Positions 5,133 to 11,148 of a DNA stretch of 11,148 nucleotides are shown here, one piece after another. Within the stretch, counting starts at the first letter, position 1. Each line of letters opens with the position of its first letter. The translations under genes were made by a program, and so were the position numbers. A model generated the notes under the pieces. That model saw only the letters and a program-made list of their open reading frames with translations, did no database searches and was not told the origin of the DNA. The stretch spans positions 1 through 11,148 of the forward strand of contig JBEPVN010000080.1 of assembly GCA_041691015.1 (NCBI GenBank), read 5' to 3'. The stretch is from JBBSJT01 sp041691015 (GTDB lineage Bacteria > Chlamydiota > Chlamydiia > Chlamydiales > Parachlamydiaceae).

Positions 5133-8100
5133 TCTCAAAATTTTTTATTGATAGACCCATTTTTGCAAGCGTGATTTCGATCATTATCACGTTAATGGGA
5201 ATTCTTAGCATGGCGAATTTGCCAGTAGAGCAGTTTCCAAGCATCACTCCCCCGCAAATTTTAGTGACAGCAAGCTATCCTGGAGCTACCGCTGAAACTA
5301 TTGCAGAAACAGTTGCAGCTCCCTTGGAACAACAAATCAATGGCGTTGAAAACATGATTTACATGTTTTCTCAAAGTGCCTCGTCCGGCTCTTTAAGCTT
5401 AAACATATTTTTTGATATCGGAACAGACATCGATAAAGCACAAATCGATGTTCAAAATAAAGTCAACTTGGTCATGACAAAACTTCCGCTCGATGTCCAA
5501 CGACAGGGCTTGACTGTAAAAAAACAATCGCCTTCTTTTCTTATGATTGTTGCGATACAATCAGAGACAGATCGCTACAACGAAATCTTTACAAGCAATT
5601 ATGCAAGCATCAATATTGTCGATGAATTAAAAAGAATAAAAGGAATTAGCGATGTCCAAGTCCTTGGCGCTAAAGATTATTCGATGCGCATTTGGCTAAA
5701 ACCAGACCGCATGGCACAGCTTGGAATCACAACTTCCGATATCGCAAAAGCAATCCAGGAACAAAATTCCCAGTATGCGGTAGGTCAGATAGGCCAAGAG
5801 CCCACATCAAAACCTGTCGAGTTGACACTCCCTGTAACTGCACAAGGAAGATTTGTAAATCCTCATGAATTTAACAATATCATATTAAGAGCAAATCCGG
5901 ACGGCTCCACAGTTTTATTGAAAGACGTGGGAAGAGCAGAACTTGGAGCGCAAAATTATGACGTGATTGGCGAATTAAACGGCAAGCCTACAACGTTGAT
6001 TTCCATTTATCAGCAATATGGAGCAAATGCTCTTGAAGTTGCAGAAAATGTAAAACAAACCATGAAGGAACTCGAAAGAAAATTCCCGGCAGGCCTGCAA
6101 TTTTCCATTCCCTATAATATCACCCAATTTGTCGATGCTTCCATTCGTGAAGTTAAAAAAACAATGATTGAAGCCTCTATTTTGGTTGTGATCGTCGTCT
6201 TTATTTTTTTGCAATCTTTGAGATCTACAATAATTCCTATGGTAGCATTGATCGTCTCAATTGTTGGAACATTTGCCGGTATGTATGTTTTTGGCTTATC
6301 CATCAACTCATTGACGCTTTTTGGAATGATTCTTTCGATAGGAATTGTTGTCGACGATGCAATCGTGGTGATTGAAAACGTGGAGCGCAATATGCGCGAA
6401 TTTAAGCTTTCTCCAAGAGATGCTGCAAGAAAAGCTATGGAGGAAGTCACAGGACCTATCATTGCCATCGTATTTGTGCTACTTGCAGTTTTTCTGCCGG
6501 TTACATTGCTTCAAGGAATTGCGGGTCAGCTTTATAAACAGTTTGCAATTACTATTGTAATTTCTGTGATTATTTCAGGAATTGTAGCTTTGACTTTGAG
6601 CCCCGCCCTTGCGACCATTCTTATAAAGCCAGACTCTGCGCCATCCAAATTCGCGCTTTGGTTCAATAGGGGCCTTGCATCTGTGACAAACACCTATATC
6701 AGCGGCGTTAAATGGTTGCTTCAAAAGACTGCTGTCGGATTATCGCTTTTTGCAATCCTTCTTTTTTTAATTGTTATTTTTTATAGAATAACGCCGACAA
6801 GTTTTGTACCCTCAGAAGATCAAGGCTATGTCATGGCAGCTGCCATTTTGCCAGATGGCGCAAGTTTATCCAGGTCTTCTGCAGTCACAAAACAAGTTGA
6901 AGAGATCGTCAATCAAAGTCCGGCTGTCGCAAATTTAGTTTCAATCACAGGCTATAGCTTGCTTGAGGGAGTGAATAAATCAAATTCCGCAAGCTATTTT
7001 ATTATCTTAAAAGATTGGAGTAAAAGATCATCTCCAGCTCTTCATGCAGACAATGTGTTAAAAAAACTAGCTGCCGGCTTTTATAAATTGCCGGATGCAT
7101 TAATATTACCCTTTAATCCGCCATCCATTCATGGACTTGGAACAGTTGGCGGCTTTGAATATTGGCTGCAAAACCGCGGGAGTGGAGATATTTCACATCT
7201 TCAACTCATGACAGAGCAGTTTATGGCAAAAGCTGCATTAAGACCAGAACTTAACCATCTGAACACTACAATCGATGCAAACGCAAAACAGCTCTATATA
7301 GACCTCGACCGTGTAAAAACGCTAGCGCTTAACATCCCGATAGAAGAAGTCTATCAGTCTCTGCAAGTTTTGCTCGGATCGCTTTATGTCAACGACTTCA
7401 ACAAATTTGGAAAAGTATATAAAGTGATGCTGCAGGCAGAACCTGAATATCGAAGCCGTCCAGAAGACATCGGAGAAATCTATGTCAGATCAACCACCAA
7501 TACGATGATCCCGCTAAAATCCATTGTGAATGTACGTCAAGTGCAAGGTCCGACGCTTGTCAGTAGATTTAACGGTTTTCCTGCAGCAAAAATAACCGGG
7601 AACGCAAGTGCTGGCTATAGCTCAGGGCAAGCCATGATAGCTTTGGAAGAAGTTTCTAAGCAAGTATTGACAGAGGGTTTTAGCTATGCTTTTGGGGGAG
7701 AATCCTATCAGGAAAGCAAAACAAGCGGCTCATCAACAAAAGTTTTGCTCGGCGGCATGCTGATGGTCTTTTTAATTTTATCTGCGCTTTATGAAAAATG
7801 GTCGATGCCATTTTCTGTCCTCCTCGCAGTTCCCTTCGGAATTTTTGGAGCTTTTGCCGCTATTTTACTCGCAGGACTTAGTAACGATGTCTACTTTCAG
7901 ATCGGACTTGTCACTTTGATTGCGCTTGCAGCAAAAAATGCCATCCTGATCGTTGAGTTTGCGATCATCAAACATGAAGAGGGATTATCTCTTGTCGATG
8001 CGGCAATTGAAGCTGCAAATTTGCGTTTTCGCGCTATTTTAATGACTTCACTTACCTTTATTTTCGGAGTCATTCCGCTTATTTTGAGCTCAGGTGCTGG

Positions 8101-8251
8101 CGCGGCAAGTCGTATCTCTGTTGGTATGGGTGTATTTGGAGGTATGCTTTCAGCAACATTTTTAGCAATATTCTTCGTACCTATGTTCTACGCCCTCATC
8201 GGGCGCTTTTCGGACAAAAAACAAGTACCAGATAGCGAGAGTGGCTCATGA
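5129..8251 (+). CDS. RND efflux pump, inner-membrane subunit (HAE1/AcrB family)
   Basis: A proton-driven antiporter, 1040 residues, full length for the family, expected to work as a trimer in the inner membrane. The N-terminus (FFIDRPIFASVISI) is typical, with TM1 at about 10-28. The first periplasmic porter/docking loop spans about 33-335. TM2-6 cover about 340-500, including G-I-V-V-D-D (405-410); Asp409/Asp410 are the proton-relay pair. TM7 is near 536-553, and the second periplasmic loop is about 555-865, starting PTSFVPSEDQG, the family signature. TM8-12 (about 870-1025) contain A-A-K-N-A-I-L with Lys936, the relay Lys, and R-F-R-A-I-L-M-T-S near 966-974. All proton-relay residues are present, so it should be active. 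The sequence fits the hydrophobic/amphiphilic drug exporters rather than metal exporters, but substrate choice is not predictable. It overlaps both neighbours by four bases, indicating translational coupling. Confidence 0.97.
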   Translation: MISKFFIDRPIFASVISIIITLMGILSMANLPVEQFPSITPPQILVTASYPGATAETIAETVAAPLEQQINGVENMIYMFSQSASSGSLSLNIFFDIGTDIDKAQIDVQNKVNLVMTKLPLDVQRQGLTVKKQSPSFLMIVAIQSETDRYNEIFTSNYASINIVDELKRIKGISDVQVLGAKDYSMRIWLKPDRMAQLGITTSDIAKAIQEQNSQYAVGQIGQEPTSKPVELTLPVTAQGRFVNPHEFNNIILRANPDGSTVLLKDVGRAELGAQNYDVIGELNGKPTTLISIYQQYGANALEVAENVKQTMKELERKFPAGLQFSIPYNITQFVDASIREVKKTMIEASILVVIVVFIFLQSLRSTIIPMVALIVSIVGTFAGMYVFGLSINSLTLFGMILSIGIVVDDAIVVIENVERNMREFKLSPRDAARKAMEEVTGPIIAIVFVLLAVFLPVTLLQGIAGQLYKQFAITIVISVIISGIVALTLSPALATILIKPDSAPSKFALWFNRGLASVTNTYISGVKWLLQKTAVGLSLFAILLFLIVIFYRITPTSFVPSEDQGYVMAAAILPDGASLSRSSAVTKQVEEIVNQSPAVANLVSITGYSLLEGVNKSNSASYFIILKDWSKRSSPALHADNVLKKLAAGFYKLPDALILPFNPPSIHGLGTVGGFEYWLQNRGSGDISHLQLMTEQFMAKAALRPELNHLNTTIDANAKQLYIDLDRVKTLALNIPIEEVYQSLQVLLGSLYVNDFNKFGKVYKVMLQAEPEYRSRPEDIGEIYVRSTTNTMIPLKSIVNVRQVQGPTLVSRFNGFPAAKITGNASAGYSSGQAMIALEEVSKQVLTEGFSYAFGGESYQESKTSGSSTKVLLGGMLMVFLILSALYEKWSMPFSVLLAVPFGIFGAFAAILLAGLSNDVYFQIGLVTLIALAAKNAILIVEFAIIKHEEGLSLVDAAIEAANLRFRAILMTSLTFIFGVIPLILSSGAGAASRISVGMGVFGGMLSATFLAIFFVPMFYALIGRFSDKKQVPDSESGS

Positions 8252-9762
8252 ATAGAAAGAAGACTCAAGTAATCGCTATGGAAGTGCCAGCTTTTAGTAT
8301 TATTTTTACTATAATTTGTCTTTGCATGGTATCCTCTTGCAGCTTGGCGCCAAAGTATAAACGCCCGCCCCTTGATATGCCAGATGATTATCGCTTTCAC
8401 TTAAATCAGCCGCAAGAAGTTACGACTGATTGCGCCCCCATCATAAAGCTTGCAAATGTCAAATGGTGGGAGCAATTTCAAGATAATGTTTTAAATGATC
8501 TGATCATCAATGCTCTTGCAAACAATTATGATTTAAAAATTGCTGTTGCAAGAGTGGATGAATATTTTGCAATCGTTGGAGCTGTTTCTTCTGCGCTTTT
8601 TCCTCAAATTAACGGCACCCTCTCAAAGCTTAGGGAACAATATTCGTTAAATGCAACTCCAACCATGCTTGGACCGATCCCTTCCCAATTTAGAAGGTTC
8701 AATACTTATACTTCCATTATAAATGCCTCTTATGAGCTGGACATCTGGGGAAAAATTAGAAATAGGAGCGATGCTGCCTATGCTGATTATTTAAGTCAGA
8801 TCGAAGTCAGGCGAACTGTTGTTTTAACGTTGGTATCGGAAGTCGCCTCTGCCTATGTCCAGCTATTAAAGCTCGATAAACAAATGGAAATTTCAATCAA
8901 CACTTTAAAAATCAGAAGGGAAGCTGAAAGAATTGCAAGGGTCAGGTTTGAGGGAGGGTTAACATCTGAACTACCCCTAAAACAGGCTGAATCAGAAACA
9001 GAATCTGCAGTCATTGCCATAATGATTTTGGAAGTCGCAATCCCAACTCAAGAAAATCTCATCAGCGTTTTAATAGGACAACCTCCAAGTTTCATTGTAA
9101 GAGGCAGTCATTTAAATACTTTGATTATGCCAGAATATGTGCCTGTAGGGCTCCCATCACAGCTAGTACAGCAAAGACCAGATATTTTACAGGCGGAAGA
9201 TCAACTGATCGCAACAAATTACGACATCGGCGCTGCAAGGGCGGCTTTTTTACCGGACCTTTCGCTTGCCGCATTTTATGGCAATCAAAGCACGCACTTG
9301 CATAATCTTTGGAGACAAGGATCTGTCACTTGGGGAACTTTGATTAATTTGTTTCAGCCTATTTTTACAGGCGGAAGATTAATCTCGGAACTCAGCATTG
9401 CAAAAGCCAAGAACAATGAAGCGCTTTATAACTATTACAGGGTCGTTTTAAATGCTCTAAAAGAAGTAAATGATGCCTTGATTGCCCATAAAATGAATTT
9501 GGAACTTGTAGTGGAACAGCAAAATCAGGTAAATATTTTTGTTAAATATAGACAGCTTGCAGAACTGCAATATAATAACGGCGAGTCAGATTATTTAAAC
9601 GTCTTAGATGCTGAACGAAGATTGTTTGAATCCCAATTACTACTCGCAGACAGGGAAGGAGATAGTTTCACTTCACTCATCAACTTATACAGGGCGCTTG
9701 GTGGTGGGTGGGTTATTGATGCCGATAATTTTAATTCCATGGTGAACGATGATTGCATTTAA
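8248..9762 (+). CDS. Outer-membrane efflux factor lipoprotein (OprM/NodT family)
   Basis: The outer-membrane channel that completes the tripartite pump, 504 residues. It should be a trimeric beta-barrel plus long periplasmic alpha-barrel. The signal sequence is unusual in having about 13 polar residues before its hydrophobic core (about 14-28) and ends at VSSC with lipid-bearing Cys31, followed by the family-typical S-L-A-P-K-Y-K-R-P. Met11 (ATG at 8278) would give a shorter, more ordinary signal and cannot be excluded. I keep the first ATG because it overlaps the pump stop by four bases. Other signatures are YELDIWGKIR (162-171), G-L-P-S-Q-L-V-Q-Q-R-P-D-I (301-313), Q-P-I-F-T-G-G-R-L (370-378), N-N-G-E-S-D-Y-L-N-V-L-D-A-E (443-456) and Y-R-A-L-G-G-G-W (481-488). 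The two repeated halves are both present, so the gene is complete. Its last 14 bases overlap mgtE. Confidence 0.95.
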   Translation: MNRKKTQVIAMEVPAFSIIFTIICLCMVSSCSLAPKYKRPPLDMPDDYRFHLNQPQEVTTDCAPIIKLANVKWWEQFQDNVLNDLIINALANNYDLKIAVARVDEYFAIVGAVSSALFPQINGTLSKLREQYSLNATPTMLGPIPSQFRRFNTYTSIINASYELDIWGKIRNRSDAAYADYLSQIEVRRTVVLTLVSEVASAYVQLLKLDKQMEISINTLKIRREAERIARVRFEGGLTSELPLKQAESETESAVIAIMILEVAIPTQENLISVLIGQPPSFIVRGSHLNTLIMPEYVPVGLPSQLVQQRPDILQAEDQLIATNYDIGAARAAFLPDLSLAAFYGNQSTHLHNLWRQGSVTWGTLINLFQPIFTGGRLISELSIAKAKNNEALYNYYRVVLNALKEVNDALIAHKMNLELVVEQQNQVNIFVKYRQLAELQYNNGESDYLNVLDAERRLFESQLLLADREGDSFTSLINLYRALGGGWVIDADNFNSMVNDDCI

Positions 9763-11080
9763 TCTTGAAGAGCATTTAAAACAATTAGTCCCTATAGAAA
9801 TTGTGGACCTGATCGACAAAAGTTCAAAAGATGATCGTGTGGAAATTTTTAACGCTTTGGATCCGGAAGTAGCTCCCAAAGTTTTTGAATTTCTGAACTT
9901 TCAGGTTCAAAAAGAATTTTTAGAAGCACTTCCACATGAGCGTGCAGCAAAAATCTTAAACGCGTTGTCCCCGGATGACCGTACAGCGTTTTTAGAAGAA
10001 CTCCCTCCAGAAACATTCAAAGAGCTGCTTAAATTATTATCTGCTGACGAAAGAGCTATCACGCTTAAACTTTTAGGATTTCCAGAATACAGCGTAGGCC
10101 GTTTGATGACGCCAGATTATATTGCGGTTAAAGATGAGTGGAGTATTGCAGAAGTCTTGGAATATGTCCGCCGTTACGGCCACTACAGCGAAACGATCGC
10201 TGTTATCTATATTATTGATAGCCAAGGGGTTTTGACGGACGATATTAAGCTTAGCGATTTTTTGTTTGCGCCGCCTGACGCAAAAGTCGCAACTTTAAAT
10301 GACCATAAATTCGTTGCCTTAAATGTTAATGATGATCAGGAAAATGCTATCTTGGTCTTTAGAAAAAATGGACGTGAAGTTTTGCCGGTTATTAATGAAA
10401 AAGGAATTCTTTTAGGAATTGTAACAGCAGATGATATCTTAAACCTGATCCAGGAAGAAGATACCGAAGATATGCAAAAAATCGGGGGTGTTGAGGCTTT
10501 GGACATGCCCTATATGGACACGCCTTTTTTTGAGCTTATGCGAAAAAGAGCTTCTTGGCTTATTGTATTGTTTATCGGAGAAATGTTTACAGCAACAGCA
10601 ATGGCTTATTATCAGGCTGAAATTGCAAGCGCTGTTGTGCTGACTCTTTTTTTACCCCTTATTATATCGAGTGGAGGAAATTCCGGCTCTCAAGCATCCA
10701 CTTTGATCATCCGGGCTTTAGCGTTAAGAGAAATCAGTCTAAAAGACTGGTGGAAAATTATGCGAAGGGAGATTTTTTCAGGTCTTTTCTTAGGAACTCT
10801 TCTTGGCTTGATCGGTTTTTTTAGAATTGCAATCTGGTCGCTCTTTACAGATATCTATGGACCGCATTCATACTTGATTGCAGTAAGCGTTGGCTTATCC
10901 TTAATTGGAATTGTTTTGTGGGGAACGCTTACAGGTTCGATGCTTCCATTAATATTAAAATATTTTAAGATAGACCCTGCGACATCTTCAGCACCATTTG
11001 TTGCAACAATAGTGGATGTAACCGGTGTGATCATTTATTTTAGCATCGCCTACCTTGTCCTTCAAGGAACTCTGCTCTAA
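9749..11080 (+). CDS. mgtE: Magnesium channel MgtE
   Basis: A magnesium-gated magnesium channel of the inner membrane, 443 residues, the usual size, expected to be a homodimer. An acidic superhelical N domain fills about 1-117 with repeated short helices such as L-S-P-D-D-R and L-P-P-E-T-F. The first CBS domain runs about 119-180 (from LMTPDYIAV) and the second about 183-237 (V-L-P-V-I-N-E-K-G near 211-219). A plug/linker helix follows at about 238-265, then five transmembrane segments from 267 on. Family signatures are S-S-G-G-N-S-G-S-Q-A-S-T (307-318) and A-P-F-V-A-T-I-V-D-V-T-G (415-426). Asp423 matches the pore Asp that binds magnesium in characterised members. The ATG lies inside the end of the outer-membrane factor gene (14-base overlap) with GGTG four bases upstream, so it is translated from the efflux mRNA, probably by coupling. 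The overlap shows co-transcription; a functional link to efflux is inference. Confidence 0.95.
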   Translation: MIAFNLEEHLKQLVPIEIVDLIDKSSKDDRVEIFNALDPEVAPKVFEFLNFQVQKEFLEALPHERAAKILNALSPDDRTAFLEELPPETFKELLKLLSADERAITLKLLGFPEYSVGRLMTPDYIAVKDEWSIAEVLEYVRRYGHYSETIAVIYIIDSQGVLTDDIKLSDFLFAPPDAKVATLNDHKFVALNVNDDQENAILVFRKNGREVLPVINEKGILLGIVTADDILNLIQEEDTEDMQKIGGVEALDMPYMDTPFFELMRKRASWLIVLFIGEMFTATAMAYYQAEIASAVVLTLFLPLIISSGGNSGSQASTLIIRALALREISLKDWWKIMRREIFSGLFLGTLLGLIGFFRIAIWSLFTDIYGPHSYLIAVSVGLSLIGIVLWGTLTGSMLPLILKYFKIDPATSSAPFVATIVDVTGVIIYFSIAYLVLQGTLL

Positions 11081-11091
11081 TTTTTTATATG

Positions 11092-11113
11092 AAAGAGGCT
11101 AAAGAGGCTAAAG
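11092..11113. repeat. Short tandem repeat, 9-base unit AAAGAGGCT
   Basis: Two exact copies of AAAGAGGCT stand head to tail (11092-11100 and 11101-11109), followed by AAAG, the first four bases of a third. It lies 12 bases after the mgtE stop in non-coding sequence. It may be simple replication slippage; the length could vary between strains. Confidence 0.6.
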
Positions 11114-11115
11114 TA

Positions 11116-11132
11116 TCACCACGTTGTGGTGA
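11116..11132 (+). terminator. Possible transcription terminator after mgtE
   Basis: A perfect seven-pair stem TCACCAC/GTGGTGA around the loop GTT, 36 bases after the mgtE stop. The following bases include a four-T run (11141-11144) about eight bases away, not the immediate T-tract of a strong intrinsic terminator. It could also be a protein-binding palindrome, and the window ends too soon to decide. No other structure here is better placed to end the four-gene transcript. Confidence 0.35.
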
Positions 11133-11148
11133 ACAAATTGTTTTGATT

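Noticed and set aside
4195..5138. Several minus-strand frames of 63-102 codons inside the adaptor gene.
   Set aside because: They are antisense shadows of an intact, conserved gene with no initiation signals of their own.
6112..6468. A 118-codon minus-strand frame inside the RND pump gene.
   Set aside because: It is entirely antisense to conserved transmembrane codons of the pump; its Ile/Thr-rich sequence mirrors those codons and matches no family.
11053..11086. Inverted repeat CCTTG/CAAGG at the end of mgtE followed by a six-T run, as an intrinsic terminator.
   Set aside because: The stem is short and 13 bases separate it from the T-run, whereas a working terminator needs them adjacent.
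59..11113. Similar GAGGC-rich words near both window ends (complement of 59-79, and 11092-11113), as flanking repeats of an inserted element.
   Set aside because: The shared part is only about eight bases and no mobile-element gene lies between them.

Overview
The window reads as a piece of an AT-rich Gram-negative genome. The best guess is a chlamydia-like (environmental Chlamydiota) amoeba symbiont. The main reason is three tandem proteins without signal peptides, each with two closely spaced hydrophobic helices, which is the architecture of chlamydial inclusion-membrane (Inc) proteins. A complete tripartite RND pump with two lipoproteins shows a Gram-negative envelope. The assignment is an inference: a Legionella/Coxiella-like intracellular bacterium is the main alternative, and no marker gene in the window settles it.

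Left half (about 190-3697, minus strand). Transcription would run right to left: a membrane-anchored protein of unknown function with faint protein-kinase-like motifs (2819-3697), then three paralogues (1929-2747, 1065-1910, 190-990) with gaps of 71, 18 and 74 bases. The paralogues have diverged strongly but keep the same plan: an N-terminal LFG element, a bilobed hydrophobic hairpin, an F-[DE]-[DN]-F-K-x2-P element, a G-[KQ]-[LI]-x2-M element and a W-x3-G-[IL]-x2-P element. They look like an expanded family of secreted membrane-inserting effectors. This cluster is the most likely undescribed material here.

Middle (3698-4007). This divergent intergenic region holds plausible promoters for both sides, with the same nonamer TTGTGTAAT at each -35 position, a large imperfect hairpin (3794-3843), and a possible 20-codon ORF with its own ribosome binding site (3854-3916).

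Right half (4008-11080, plus strand). One tightly packed operon runs periplasmic adaptor lipoprotein, RND inner-membrane pump, outer-membrane factor lipoprotein and MgtE magnesium channel. The first three overlap by 4 bases at each junction, and mgtE overlaps the outer-membrane factor gene by 14 bases. The first three make a self-sufficient proton-driven drug/solute efflux system spanning both membranes. The coupling of a magnesium channel to it is unexpected. The adaptor starts at TTG, fixed by a good Shine-Dalgarno sequence. After mgtE there is a short tandem repeat and a small perfect hairpin that may end the transcript.

Bases 1-189 hold no gene I can support. I see no tRNA, rRNA, CRISPR or insertion sequence in the window.
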